In this document: piece by piece, positions 33,012 to 41,740 of the stretch
How the letters are laid out: each line of letters begins with the position of its first letter
Position numbering within the stretch: position 1 is the stretch's first letter
Origin: Methanocaldococcus sp. FS406-22
GTDB lineage: Archaea > AGJL01 > Methanococci > Methanococcales > Methanocaldococcaceae
Direction: 5' to 3'
Assembly: GCF_000025525.1 (NCBI RefSeq)
Contig: NC_013887.1
Location: 1,374,729 to 1,438,728 of the forward strand
DNA: 64,000 bases
The notes under the pieces: generated by a model
Databases searched by the model: none
The model's input: the letters and a program-made list of their open reading frames with translations, nothing else
Told to the model about the DNA's origin: nothing
Made by a program: the position numbers and the translations under genes

Positions 33012-33326
33012 ATGAAAAATGAGAAGTTTTTCGGGGAGGGGATGAAAGTAGTTAAAGAGAAGTATCCAGATTTGTATGAGGCGATTGTTAAATTAAATGA
33101 GGCAGCTTTCACTGGGAAAGTTTTAGATTACAAAACTCAAAAATTAATAGCTATAGGGATAGTAGCTTCAAAGTGTGATGAAATAGCAACAGAAAAGCAG
33201 ATGATTAGTGGAATGAAAGAACTCGGCATCACAAAAGAAGAGATTGCAGATGTTTTGAGGGTAGTTTTATTAACAAGTGGAATGCCAGCATTCACAAAGG
33301 CAATGAAAATATTAGAAAAACTCTAA
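33012..33326 (+). CDS. Carboxymuconolactone decarboxylase/AhpD-like protein
   Basis: The 104-residue protein has the AhpD-like all-helical fold with the segment DYKTQKLIAIGIVASKCDEIATEKQM. Only one cysteine (SKCDE) is present instead of the CxxC of AhpD, so a classical peroxidase-disulfide role is not supported. It is about the usual length of this family. The ATG at 33012 follows GGTGATG. It is the first gene of a run that continues with superoxide reductase and rubredoxin. Confidence 0.82.
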   Translation: MKNEKFFGEGMKVVKEKYPDLYEAIVKLNEAAFTGKVLDYKTQKLIAIGIVASKCDEIATEKQMISGMKELGITKEEIADVLRVVLLTSGMPAFTKAMKILEKL

Positions 33327-33360
33327 ATGCTAAAAATCTTTATTTTTAAGGGGGAGGGGT

Positions 33361-33711
33361 ATGAACTATTTCTGTGGAATAAACAGAATGAAAGAAGGGA
33401 ATGATTTTGAGAAAAAGCATACTCCGTTTATAGAATGTCCAGAAGCTGTTAAAGCTGATGAATACTTTGAGGTTAAAATCTCAACAGGAATTCCTCATCC
33501 TATGGAAGATGGGCATTTTATCCAATGGATTGAGTTGTTTATGGGAGATATTTATTTAGCAAGGGTAGATTTTACCCAATTCATGAAACCAGAGGTTAAG
33601 CTAATAGTTAAAGCTCCTTCAAAGGGACATGATAGCTTTATTTTAAAAGCTTTGATGAGATGTAACTTGCATGGTATATGGGAGTATGAAAAAGAGGTTA
33701 AGATAGAATAA
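33361..33711 (+). CDS. Superoxide reductase (neelaredoxin type)
   Basis: This 116-residue protein is a single-iron superoxide reductase. Ligands are visible as His in EKKHTPFIE, GIPHPMEDGHFIQW and the CNLHGIWE end, giving four His and one Cys. The Lys next to the first His (EKKH) matches the catalytic lysine. There is no N-terminal desulforedoxin domain. It reduces superoxide to hydrogen peroxide with electrons from rubredoxin, and a rubredoxin gene follows within 150 bases. Confidence 0.92.
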   Translation: MNYFCGINRMKEGNDFEKKHTPFIECPEAVKADEYFEVKISTGIPHPMEDGHFIQWIELFMGDIYLARVDFTQFMKPEVKLIVKAPSKGHDSFILKALMRCNLHGIWEYEKEVKIE

Positions 33712-33766
33712 TTTTATAAATAGATTGAAACTTTGGTTACTAAATCCCAAAGGATTTGTTCAATTT

Positions 33767-33784
33767 TTGACGAATTTAGTAGGA
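33767..33784 (+). promoter_or_regulatory. Ptr2-type activator site upstream of rubredoxin
   Basis: TTGACGAATTTAGTAGGA lies about 75 bases upstream of the rubredoxin ATG. The position fits the activator site described for Ptr2 at the rubredoxin-2 gene of M. jannaschii. A TATA-like GATAAATAC follows at about 33790. Confidence 0.55.
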
Positions 33785-33858
33785 TTAATGATAAATACTT
33801 TCAACTCTATAGAGAATTATCGTACAAAAATCTAAAAAATTGAAGTGGTGAAGACGAA

Positions 33859-34017
33859 ATGGCAAAATATCAATGTATGTGTGGTTGGGTTTATGACGAA
33901 AATGTGGGGGAGCCATCTCAAAATATCCCGCCAGGGACAAAATTTGAAGAACTTCCTGATACATTTAGATGTCCACAGTGTGGTTTAGGAAAGAATGCAT
34001 TTAGAAAGATAGAATAA
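33859..34017 (+). CDS. rb2: Rubredoxin
   Basis: This short gene of 52 residues runs from the ATG at 33859 to TAA at 34017. It has the two iron-binding loops YQCMCGWVYD (CxxC replaced by C-M-C-G spacing) and FRCPQCGLGKNAF, with the proline-rich middle GEPSQNIPPGTKFEELPDTF. It carries electrons in the cytoplasm to superoxide reductase, rubrerythrin and FprA-type proteins. The first loop reads C-M-C-G-W, so the spacing to the iron is one residue shorter than the usual C-x2-C and should be checked. Context and size leave little doubt. Confidence 0.9.
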   Translation: MAKYQCMCGWVYDENVGEPSQNIPPGTKFEELPDTFRCPQCGLGKNAFRKIE

Positions 34018-34047
34018 AACTAAGAAATTCAATTTTGGTGATAATAT

Positions 34048-34341
34048 ATGATAACAACAAACCATCCACTATATGAGGCATTGAAAGACATTCAGGATTT
34101 CAAATTGAAACTATTTGAGTATTTCAAAGATAAGGATGTTTTCCCAATAAAAAGTAAAGTTGAGTTGGCAGAAGCTCTACCTTGCGGTTTATCTCTACCA
34201 TGTGGAAATATAGAGGCAGGAGAATTGGTTAGATTATTAACTGACGATGATTTCCCAATAAAAGATCCAGAAGATTTAGCAATGAAATTGGCAAATAAAT
34301 GCCAATTGAAAAGAAAGACTAAAAATTTTTTGGTGAAATAA
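34048..34341 (+). CDS. MTH865-like small protein
   Basis: The 97-residue protein matches the MTH865-like family, small archaeal helical proteins of EF-hand-like shape. The pattern is [16 protein letters not shown] near 44-60 and [19 protein letters not shown] near 70-88. Two cysteines (PCGLSLPCG) could bind a metal. No function is known. Its stop overlaps the next ATG by one base, so it is co-transcribed with the rubredoxin-like gene. Confidence 0.75.
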   Translation: MITTNHPLYEALKDIQDFKLKLFEYFKDKDVFPIKSKVELAEALPCGLSLPCGNIEAGELVRLLTDDDFPIKDPEDLAMKLANKCQLKRKTKNFLVK

Positions 34342-34526
34342 TGACATGGTGGAAATGCTCAAACTGTGGCTATACCTTTGAGGCAGAGAAACCTCCAGAA
34401 AAATGTCCAAACTGTGGGGAAAAATGTACTTTCTATGATGTAACTTGCTATACACCAGAATGTGGATGTGAAGGTTACGACCCAAAATTAGTTGGAAGAA
34501 GACCAAACGAGGAGAGTAGATTTTAA
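34341..34526 (+). CDS. Rubredoxin-like small iron protein with extra cysteines
   Basis: This 61-residue protein has a rubredoxin-like knuckle pair WKCSNCGY and [10 protein letters not shown], followed by three more cysteines in [14 protein letters not shown]. The spacing between the knuckles is short, as in the rubredoxin domain of rubrerythrin. The extra cysteines may bind a second metal. It likely serves as an electron carrier for the peroxiredoxin or rubrerythrin encoded next to it. Confidence 0.8.
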   Translation: MTWWKCSNCGYTFEAEKPPEKCPNCGEKCTFYDVTCYTPECGCEGYDPKLVGRRPNEESRF

Positions 34527-34599
34527 TTTCATTAATTTTTCATCTCATTTTATCACCCTGCTATCTTATCTTACAAAAATAAATGGGGGAGGGATAGTT

Positions 34600-35268
34600 A
34601 TGTGTGAAGGAAAATTCCCAGTTATTGGAGAGAAGTTCCCAGAAGTAGAGGTTAAAACAACTCATGGAACTATCAAACTGCCAAACTATTATGTTGAAAA
34701 GGGAAAATGGTTTGTCTTATTTAGTCATCCTGCTGACTTCACTCCAGTTTGCACAACGGAGTTTGTAGGATTCCAAAAGAGATACGATGAGTTTAGAAAA
34801 CTAAATACTGAATTAATTGGGTTAAGTATAGATCAAGTTTTCTCTCATCTAAAATGGATTGAATGGATAAAAGAAAAATTAGATGTGGAGATTGAATTCC
34901 CAGTTATAGCAGATGATAGGGGAGAATTAGCAGAAAAATTAGGAATGATAAGCCCATACAAAGGAAACAATACAGTTAGAGCTGTGTTTGTTGTAGATAA
35001 TAAAGGGATAATTAGGGCTATCTTATATTATCCACAGGAAGTTGGTAGAAACTTAGATGAAATTGTAAGATTGGTTAAAGCCCTCCAGATGTCAGATGAG
35101 AAAGGAGTAGCTATGCCAGCAAATTGGCCAGAGAATGATATAATTGGAGATAAGGCAATAATTCCACCAGCATCATCAGTAGAGGAAATAAAGCAGAGAA
35201 AAGAGGCATGTGAAAGAGGAGAAATTGAATGCTTAGATTGGTGGTTCTGTTATAAAAAGTTAGAATAA
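34600..35268 (+). CDS. Peroxiredoxin (archaeal Prx6-type)
   Basis: The 222-residue protein is a peroxiredoxin. The catalytic region is [13 protein letters not shown] with the peroxidatic cysteine near 51, the arginine in NNTVRAVFV near 125, and a C-terminal [14 protein letters not shown] with additional cysteines, as in the archaeal hexa- or decameric group. It reduces peroxides to water or alcohol. The start is set at 34600 ([10 protein letters not shown]) behind GGGGGAGGG; a longer open frame upstream overlaps the previous gene and is unlikely. Confidence 0.92.
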   Translation: MCEGKFPVIGEKFPEVEVKTTHGTIKLPNYYVEKGKWFVLFSHPADFTPVCTTEFVGFQKRYDEFRKLNTELIGLSIDQVFSHLKWIEWIKEKLDVEIEFPVIADDRGELAEKLGMISPYKGNNTVRAVFVVDNKGIIRAILYYPQEVGRNLDEIVRLVKALQMSDEKGVAMPANWPENDIIGDKAIIPPASSVEEIKQRKEACERGEIECLDWWFCYKKLE

Positions 35269-35313
35269 ATTTAAATTAACTACTTTTAAATTTTTGGTGT
35301 TATGGTGTTAATT

Positions 35314-35901
35314 ATGAAAGAAACTTTAAAGAATTTAATAAAAGCATATATTGGGGAGAGTTTAGCAAGAAACAGATATACATGCTATGCAAAGATTGCT
35401 AAGCAAGAAGGATATGAGCAGATAGCGGAGATATTTTTATTAACTGCTGAAAATGAGAGGGAACATGCTAAATGGCTATATTATTTAATAAATGAACTAA
35501 AAAAGAAATACAACATCAATGATACCGCAATAAAAGTTGATGATGTGGAAGTTCCAATTGTTTTAGGAAGTACTGTTGAAAATTTAAAGGCATCAATTGA
35601 AGGAGAGCATTTTGAGCACACAGAGATGTATCCAAAGTTTGCTGAAATTGCAGAGAAAGAAGGGCTTAAAGAGATAGCAGATAGGCTGAGAGCTATAGCA
35701 ATAGCTGAAAAACATCATGAAGAGAGATTTAAGAAATTATTAAAAGAGGTTGAAAATGGAACAGTATTTAAGAAAGATGAGCCAGTAGAATGGGTTTGTA
35801 GAAAATGCGGTTTTGTTTATTTGGGGGAGGAACCACCAGAAGAATGCCCTTCATGTAGTCATCCAAGAAAATACTTTGAAGTTAAATGTGAAAAATACTA
35901 A
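35314..35901 (+). CDS. Rubrerythrin
   Basis: This 195-residue protein has the di-iron domain (about 1-145) with ESLARNRYTCYAKIA, ENEREHAKWL, EGEHFEHTEMYP and AIAEKHHEERF. It also has a C-terminal rubredoxin domain (about 158-195) with WVCRKCGFVYLG and EECPSCSHPRK. It reduces hydrogen peroxide to water with electrons from reduced rubredoxin. The ATG at 35314 is preferred over an ATG four codons upstream. It follows peroxiredoxin in the same operon-like run. Confidence 0.93.
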   Translation: MKETLKNLIKAYIGESLARNRYTCYAKIAKQEGYEQIAEIFLLTAENEREHAKWLYYLINELKKKYNINDTAIKVDDVEVPIVLGSTVENLKASIEGEHFEHTEMYPKFAEIAEKEGLKEIADRLRAIAIAEKHHEERFKKLLKEVENGTVFKKDEPVEWVCRKCGFVYLGEEPPEECPSCSHPRKYFEVKCEKY

Positions 35902-35915
35902 ATTGGGGGAGGGTT

Positions 35916-36266
35916 ATGAAAGTAGCATTCTTAATTTTCTCATATTCTAATAAAGATAAACCTAACATGCCAGTAATGTTTCATACATTGTTGTTTGCAA
36001 ATGAGATGAAAGAGAAAGGGGATGAGGTAAAGATTATATTAGAGGGGGAGGCAGTTCTATGGGCAAAGGATTTGTTAAGTGAGAATCATCCATTAAAAAA
36101 CCACTTTGAAAAATTAAAAGATGATTTTGTAGTGTGTGAAGCATGTACAACTATGTTTAATGTTAAAGAAGAGATTAAAGGAAAATTGAAGTTAGAGAAT
36201 GATTTATTTGGACATATAAGTTTAAAGAAGTATTTGGATGAGGGCTATAGAATAATTGAACTTTAA
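35916..36266 (+). CDS. DsrE-family protein
   Basis: The 116-residue protein has the DsrE/F-like fold: KVAFLIFSYSNKDKPNMPVMF at the start, then VKIILEGEAVLWAKDLL and the cysteine-containing FVVCEACTTMFNVKEEI near 68-84, in which a thiol could carry sulfur. DsrE-like proteins handle persulfides or act as sensors. It lies 14 bases after rubrerythrin and 42 bases before the second fprA gene, behind GGGGGAGGG. Confidence 0.8.
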   Translation: MKVAFLIFSYSNKDKPNMPVMFHTLLFANEMKEKGDEVKIILEGEAVLWAKDLLSENHPLKNHFEKLKDDFVVCEACTTMFNVKEEIKGKLKLENDLFGHISLKKYLDEGYRIIEL

Positions 36267-36308
36267 TTTTATTTAATTTTTAAATTTGTACTTTTTTGAG
36301 GTGATTTC

Positions 36309-37481
36309 ATGGTTATTGAGATAAAGAAGGATATATTTTGGGTTGGTGTAATTGATTGGGAGATTAGAAATTTTCATGGCTATGAAACCCCCTACGGCTC
36401 AACTTACAACTCTTATTTAATAAAAGATAAAGAAAATGTCCTCATTGATACTGCAAAGGATTATATGTTTGATGAATTAATAAATGGAATTTCAAAGGTA
36501 ATAAATCCAGAGGATATTGATTACATAGTTGTTAATCACGTAGAAAAAGACCACAGTGGTTGTGTTGATAAGATAGTTGAGATTAGTGGTGCAACAGTTA
36601 TTACAAATGAAAAAGGAAAAGAAAACCTATCATATTATTATGATACAAAAGGTTGGGATTTTATTGTTGTAGATACAGGAGACGAGATAAGTATTGGAAA
36701 TAGAACTTTAAAGTTTATAAGAACACCTATGCTTCACTGGCCAGATAATATGCTAACTTACTGCAAAGAAGATAAAATTTTATTCTCAAATGATGCCTTT
36801 GGACAACATTTTGCAAGCTCTAAAAGATTCGATTATGAAGTTGGAGAAGTAATCTTTGAACATGCAAAGGACTATTTTGCAAACATATTAATGCCATATA
36901 AAATGCTCATTCCTGACGCTGTAAATTCGGTTAAAAACTTAGATGTTGAACTTATCTGTCCAGCACATGGGTTAATCTGGAGAAAATACATAAAAGAAAT
37001 AATAGAAAAATACAATGAATGGGCATCTAATAAAATGAAAAATAAAGCAGTTATTGCTTACGACACTATGTATAATTCAACAAAAAAGATTGCTCATTCA
37101 ATTGCTGATGGATTGATAGATAGTGGTGTTGAGGTAAAACTCTATAGGATTTCTGAAACACCTATGAGTTTGATTATGACTGAAATTTTAGATGCAAAGT
37201 ATGTTTTAATTGGCTCACCAACTGTAAATAGAAACGTATATCCAGAAGTTGGAAAATTTTTGTCGTATATGGAATGCATAAGACCAATAGATAAAATTGG
37301 AGCTGCCTTTGGTTCTTATGGTTGGATGGAATGTGCTACTGAAAAAATTAAAAAGGTATTTGAAAGTTTAGGATTTAAGATAGTTGATGATAAATGTTTA
37401 AAAGTAAGATTTTCTCCAAAGGAAGAAGATTTAAAGAAATGCTATGAATTTGGTAAAAGATTATCAGATGTAAGTCTTTAA
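36309..37481 (+). CDS. fprA: F420H2 oxidase (FprA), diiron flavoprotein 2
   Basis: This 390-residue paralog of the protein at 29234 keeps the diiron ligands HVEKDHSG near 78-85, LHWPDN and PAHGLI, and the flavodoxin FMN segment YDTMYNSTKKIA near 252-263. It is 23 residues shorter than copy 1. Both copies should reduce O2 with F420H2. Having two in one stress region suggests different expression or a difference in donor. It is followed after about 65 bases by a frameshifted flavoprotein gene. Confidence 0.9.
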   Translation: MVIEIKKDIFWVGVIDWEIRNFHGYETPYGSTYNSYLIKDKENVLIDTAKDYMFDELINGISKVINPEDIDYIVVNHVEKDHSGCVDKIVEISGATVITNEKGKENLSYYYDTKGWDFIVVDTGDEISIGNRTLKFIRTPMLHWPDNMLTYCKEDKILFSNDAFGQHFASSKRFDYEVGEVIFEHAKDYFANILMPYKMLIPDAVNSVKNLDVELICPAHGLIWRKYIKEIIEKYNEWASNKMKNKAVIAYDTMYNSTKKIAHSIADGLIDSGVEVKLYRISETPMSLIMTEILDAKYVLIGSPTVNRNVYPEVGKFLSYMECIRPIDKIGAAFGSYGWMECATEKIKKVFESLGFKIVDDKCLKVRFSPKEEDLKKCYEFGKRLSDVSL

Positions 37482-37546
37482 TCTTAGTATAAACTTAAAC
37501 TTAATGTTATTTTTATTAACTTATTTTTCTTTTATTAGGTGAAACT

Positions 37547-38145
37547 ATGAAAGTCTTTGGAATAAGTGGGAGTCCAAGATTGCAGGGGACTCATTTTGCA
37601 GTTAATTATGCTTTAAATTACTTAAAAGAGAAGGGGGCAGAGGTAAGATATTTTTCAGTCAGCAGAAAAACTATCAATTTTTGCATCCATTGTGATTACT
37701 GCGTAAAGAAAAAAGAGGGTTGCATACATAAGGATGACATGGAAGAGGTTTATGAAAATCTTATCTGGGCTGATGGAGTTATAATTGGCACACCAGTTTA
37801 TCAAGGGAATGTAACAGGGCAGTTAAAGACATTGATGGATAGATGTAGGGCAATATTGGCAAAAAATCCAAAAGTTTTGAGGGGAAAGGTTGGAATGGCT
37901 ATTGCTGTTGGTGGAGATAGAAACGGAGGGCAAGAGATTGCTTTAAGGACAATACATGACTTTTTTATAATAAATGAGATGATTCCAGTGGGAGGGGCTC
38001 TTTTGGAGCAAACTTAGGGGCTACATTTTGGTCAAAAGATAGAGGGAAGAAAGGAGTTGAAGAGGATGAGGAAGGGTTGAGGGTTTTGAGGAAGACACTT
38101 AATAGGTTTTATGAGGTTTTAAAAGAAAAGAAAGGGTTGCAATAA
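37547..38145 (+). pseudogene. Iron-sulfur flavoprotein (NADPH-FMN reductase fold), frameshifted
   Basis: The first frame (37547-38017) encodes 156 residues: GISGSPRLQGTHFAV (FMN loop), CIHCDYCVKKKEGC (Isf-type [4Fe-4S] ligands) and GTPVYQGNVTGQLKTLMDR. It ends at TAG after ALLEQT. The next frame continues as GANLGATFWSKDRG and ends at TAA 38145. Inserting one G in the TTGGAG at about 38007 restores the family sequence GGALLGANLGATFW and a product of about 199 residues. So the gene has lost one G, or the sequence has an error. Intact, it would pass electrons between ferredoxin and other carriers. Confidence 0.8.
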
Positions 38146-38173
38146 ATAAATATTAAGAATAAAGAGGGATAAT

Positions 38174-38737
38174 ATGCTAAAAATTGCGTGGGGAATAACT
38201 GGATGTGGGGATAAACTGCCAGAAGTTGTTGAAATAATGAAGAAACTAAAGAACAAATACAATTTGGATGTAGATATATATTTATCAAAGAACGCAAAGA
38301 TTGTTGTGAAGTGGTATAAACTCTGGCAAGTTTTGGAGGATGAATTTTATGATTTGAGAGTTGAAGTTAATGCAAACGCCCCGTTCTTAGTTGGGAAGTT
38401 GCAAACTGGAAAGTATGATTTATTTTTAGTAGCTCCAGCAACAGCAAACACAACTGCAAAGATAGCTTATGGTATAGCAGATACTTTAATAACCAATTCA
38501 GTGGCACAAGCAATGAAAGCAAGAGTTCCAGTCTATATCTTCCCACCAGATAATAAGAAAGGGAAAGTAGAGACAATTTTGCCAGGAAATAAAAAATTAA
38601 CCCTATACATGAGAGATGTTGATGTGGAGAATGTTGAAAAAATTAGAAGAATGGAAGGAATTGAAGTTTTAGATAAACCAGAAGATATAGAAAAGGTTAT
38701 TCTAAAGCATATAGAAATGAAAAAACAAAAAGAATAG
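38174..38737 (+). CDS. Archaeoflavoprotein (AfpA-like)
   Basis: The 187-residue protein matches the archaeal flavoprotein family of Rossmann-like FMN binders related to PPC decarboxylase: KIAWGITGCGDKLPEVVEIM at the start, LFLVAPATANTTAKIAYGIADTL near 82-104 and VPVYIFPPDNK. Members include AfpA, which takes electrons from ferredoxin and passes them to iron-sulfur flavoprotein. The frameshifted Isf-type gene lies just 28 bases upstream, so the pair probably worked together. Confidence 0.83.
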   Translation: MLKIAWGITGCGDKLPEVVEIMKKLKNKYNLDVDIYLSKNAKIVVKWYKLWQVLEDEFYDLRVEVNANAPFLVGKLQTGKYDLFLVAPATANTTAKIAYGIADTLITNSVAQAMKARVPVYIFPPDNKKGKVETILPGNKKLTLYMRDVDVENVEKIRRMEGIEVLDKPEDIEKVILKHIEMKKQKE

Positions 38738-38822
38738 TTCATTTTTATTTTTATCTTACCTAAAATCTATTAATTTAAATGTTTTGTTTTAATGTGAATA
38801 TCGTTTTTAATGCAAATTTTAT

Positions 38823-38860
38823 GGACGATTTTCAAACCGTTAATGTTATTTATTCGTTAA
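38823..38860 (+). promoter_or_regulatory. Ptr2-like operator and TATA of the CO dehydrogenase gene
   Basis: GGACGATTTTCAAACC (38823-38838) is followed by GTTAATGTTATTTATTCG. The block lines up with the hemerythrin and ferritin-like promoters in operator, spacer and TATA. The first half GGACGATTTTC is closest of all to the palindromic Ptr2 site as I recall it. Confidence 0.55.
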
Positions 38861-38910
38861 TATACTAATGATTATCGTAAAATAAGTTAAAAATATACTT
38901 GGTGATAGGT

Positions 38911-40785
38911 ATGAAAAACTGCATCGCTGCTATTCCAGAAATTAAGGAGATGGTTGAAAAGGCAAAGTTGAAGGGTATTGAAACTCCTCATACAAGATTC
39001 CCAAATCAATTTCCAAAGTGTCCTTATGGATTAAAGGGAGTTTATTGCATACTATGTGCTAACGGACCTTGTAGAATAACAGAAAAAACTCCTTACGGTG
39101 TTTGTGGAGCAACAGCAGATGTTATTGTAGCAAGAAATCTATGCAGAGCAGTTGCTGCTGGAACATCTTGCTATGTCCATTGTGCTGAAAACGCCGCAAG
39201 AGCTTTATTATCTGCCGGAAAAGGAGAAGGAAGCTATGAGATAAGAAATGAGAAAAAATTAAGATTCTTAGCAAAAAAACTTGGCTTTGATGCAAATAAA
39301 GATGCTAAGCAGTTAGCTGTTGAAGTTGCTGAGTTCATATTAGATGATATGTATAAACCAAGATGGGAAAAGAGTGAATTAGTTCCAAAACTCTGTCCAG
39401 AAAAGAGATTGGAAGTATTTGAAAAGTTAGACATCCTTCCGGGAGGAGCTAAGGGAGAGATTGTTGATGCATTAACAAAGACCTCAACAAACTTAAACAG
39501 CAATCCAATGGATTTATTGGTTCATTGCCTTAGATTAGGGTTACATGCAGGATTTACAGGGCTTTTAATGACTTGCTGGTTAAATGATATTTTATTTGGC
39601 TCACCAAAGATTACAGTGGTTGAAAATGGATTCAGTTCAGTTAAGCCAAACAACGTAAATATTATGATAACAGGACACCAGCACGCTTTAATCCAGCCAT
39701 TATGTGAAGCAGCAATGGAAGAAGATTTAATAAAGATGGCAAAGGAAGCTGGAGCTGATGAGATTAAAATCATTGGAGCAACTTGTAACGGACAAGATAT
39801 GGAGACAAGAATTGCTCACTTACCAGAAAGCTTTGTTGGTTACATAGCAAACAACTTCACAACAGAGCCATTGGTTGCAACTGGATTAATTGATGCTGTA
39901 GTTTCAGAATTCAACTGTACATTCCATGGATTGAAGTTTGTTGCTGAAAAGACAAAGACAAAACTAATCTGTATTGATGACATGGCTTATGTTGAGGGGG
40001 CTGAATACATTCCATGGGAGCCAGAAAATGCAAAAGAAAAGGCAAGAGAGATAATTAAGAAAGCAATTGAGGCATTTAAAGAGAGAAAAGGAATGCAGAA
40101 AGATTACTACGATGAGAAGGTTAAATCAGTTGTTGGAGTTGGAGAGGAGTCATTAATTGAGTTCTTAGGAGGAAGTGTCAAGCCATTAATTGACTTAATT
40201 GCAAGTGGTAAAATTAAGGGTGTTGTTGGAGTTGTAGGATGTTCAAACTTGGCAAGTGGAGGACACGACAATATAATTGTTACATTAACAAAAGAGCTCA
40301 TTAAGAGGGATATCTTAGTCTTAGCAGGGGGTTGTGTAAATAGCCCATTGAAACACGCAGGTCTCTTTGACCCAGCAAGTGCTGAATTAGCTGGAGAGAA
40401 CTTAAAAGAGGTCTGCAAGAGCTTAGGAATCCCACCTGTCTTAAACTTTGGAGCATGTTTGAGTATTGCAAGAATTGAGCAGGTTGCAGTTGCAATTGCT
40501 GAAGAGTTGGGAGTTGATATCCCTGACTTACCAGTTGCAGCTTCAGCACCACAGTGGTTAGAAGAGCAGGCATTGGCAGATGCAACCTATGCAGTTGATA
40601 TGGGCTTTACTGTTCATGTCTCACCAATCCCATTCGTTACTGGCAGTGAGTTAGTAACAAAGGTTTTAACTGAAGCAGTTGAGGGCTTAACAGGAGGTAA
40701 ATTAATCCCAGAACCAAACCCATACAAAGCGGCTGATTTATTAGAGCAGACAATTATGGAGAAGAGGAAAAAGCTTGGGATTTAA
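38911..40785 (+). CDS. cooS: Ni-containing carbon monoxide dehydrogenase (CooS type)
   Basis: This protein of about 624 residues is a monofunctional CO dehydrogenase. The N-terminal B- and D-cluster cysteines appear in CPYGLKGVYCILCANGPC and GVCGATAD (about 31-70). C-cluster ligands appear in VTGHQHA-like ITGHQHALIQP, in EFNCTFHG, in GVVGCSNLASG, in LAGGCVNS and in FGACLS. It oxidises CO to CO2, using or making low-potential electrons. The ATG at 38911 follows GGTG. It is followed by three genes similar to F420-reducing hydrogenase subunits, which suggests that CO electrons go to F420. Confidence 0.92.
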   Translation: MKNCIAAIPEIKEMVEKAKLKGIETPHTRFPNQFPKCPYGLKGVYCILCANGPCRITEKTPYGVCGATADVIVARNLCRAVAAGTSCYVHCAENAARALLSAGKGEGSYEIRNEKKLRFLAKKLGFDANKDAKQLAVEVAEFILDDMYKPRWEKSELVPKLCPEKRLEVFEKLDILPGGAKGEIVDALTKTSTNLNSNPMDLLVHCLRLGLHAGFTGLLMTCWLNDILFGSPKITVVENGFSSVKPNNVNIMITGHQHALIQPLCEAAMEEDLIKMAKEAGADEIKIIGATCNGQDMETRIAHLPESFVGYIANNFTTEPLVATGLIDAVVSEFNCTFHGLKFVAEKTKTKLICIDDMAYVEGAEYIPWEPENAKEKAREIIKKAIEAFKERKGMQKDYYDEKVKSVVGVGEESLIEFLGGSVKPLIDLIASGKIKGVVGVVGCSNLASGGHDNIIVTLTKELIKRDILVLAGGCVNSPLKHAGLFDPASAELAGENLKEVCKSLGIPPVLNFGACLSIARIEQVAVAIAEELGVDIPDLPVAASAPQWLEEQALADATYAVDMGFTVHVSPIPFVTGSELVTKVLTEAVEGLTGGKLIPEPNPYKAADLLEQTIMEKRKKLGI

Positions 40786-40831
40786 TTTAAATTCTTTTTA
40801 AATTTTTAAAACATTTTAAAAAGGTGGAATT

Positions 40832-41728
40832 ATGAAAATTAGGGGATTTGAGAGCTCAATGATGGGGAGAGACATTGATTTTATTCCCCCAGCTATGACA
40901 AGGTTATGCTGTTTAAATGAAATCTCTCATGCATTGGCAGGAGTTATGGCTGTTGAGAAAGCTTATAACATAACAGTTCCAAATGAAGGACAGTATTTGA
41001 GGGAGATTGCAAGATTGGGGGAGATTGTTGAAGCAGATGCAATAAAGTTGAGAGAATTTATAGATACAGATGAATTGGCAGATGTTGGGAACAAAATAAA
41101 ATCAATATTGGGAAAGAAAGCTAAATATTTGACAGTTGGTGGAGTTTTAGAGAATATAAGTGATAAAAGAAGAGAAAAATTGATAGATTTAGCAAAAGAA
41201 GGATTAAACTTAGTTGATAAGGAATTTGTTAAGTTAGTTGATGAAAGAAAGGCAAAGATTCCATTACCAGATGTTGAGTTGATTGACGCTTACAACTTTG
41301 ATATTAATAAAGTTGAAACAAATGGCTTACCAAAAACAGCACTTTATGATGGGAAGGCAGTTTATAGTGGAGCTTTGGCAAGAATGTATAAAGAGGGACT
41401 AATAAATTCAAAAAACTTATGGGATGTGTTATCTGCAAGAATGATTGAGATAGAATTCTGCTTAAATAAGATTATACAGCTCTTAAACAAATTAAAATTA
41501 ACACAGCCATACATGGAGCCAATTATAAAGGATGGAAAGGCAATTGGGGAAGTTGTTATAGAAGGAGGCGAAGGAATTGTTTATCACAAAGTTGAGTTAC
41601 TTGGAAGGGAGATTTTGGACTATACAATATTAACAAGTGAGAACTTCAACAAAGCTGTGTTGGATAATGTAAATGAAGAAGAAGCAGAAAGAATCATTCA
41701 GCTATGTGAAAGATGCTACTATTTATAA
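40832..41728 (+). CDS. F420-hydrogenase large-subunit-like protein with degenerate Ni site
   Basis: The 298-residue protein aligns with the [NiFe]-hydrogenase large subunit (FrhA-like): RGFESSMMGRDIDFIPPAMT at the start, a first metal motif RLCCLNEISHALA, and the last residues LCERCYYL. In active FrhA the first motif is RxCGxCxxxH and the last is DPCxxCxxH. Here the second cysteine of the first motif is Asn, the aspartate-proline before the last motif is lost, and the protein is about 100 residues shorter. So an active Ni-Fe site is unlikely. It may act as scaffold between CooS and the G/B subunits. Confidence 0.8.
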   Translation: MKIRGFESSMMGRDIDFIPPAMTRLCCLNEISHALAGVMAVEKAYNITVPNEGQYLREIARLGEIVEADAIKLREFIDTDELADVGNKIKSILGKKAKYLTVGGVLENISDKRREKLIDLAKEGLNLVDKEFVKLVDERKAKIPLPDVELIDAYNFDINKVETNGLPKTALYDGKAVYSGALARMYKEGLINSKNLWDVLSARMIEIEFCLNKIIQLLNKLKLTQPYMEPIIKDGKAIGEVVIEGGEGIVYHKVELLGREILDYTILTSENFNKAVLDNVNEEEAERIIQLCERCYYL

Positions 41729-41740
41729 AGAGGTGGTTTT

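Noticed and set aside
34492-34599. Longer N-terminus of the peroxiredoxin
   Set aside because: It overlaps the preceding rubredoxin-like gene and does not match the family start [10 protein letters not shown].
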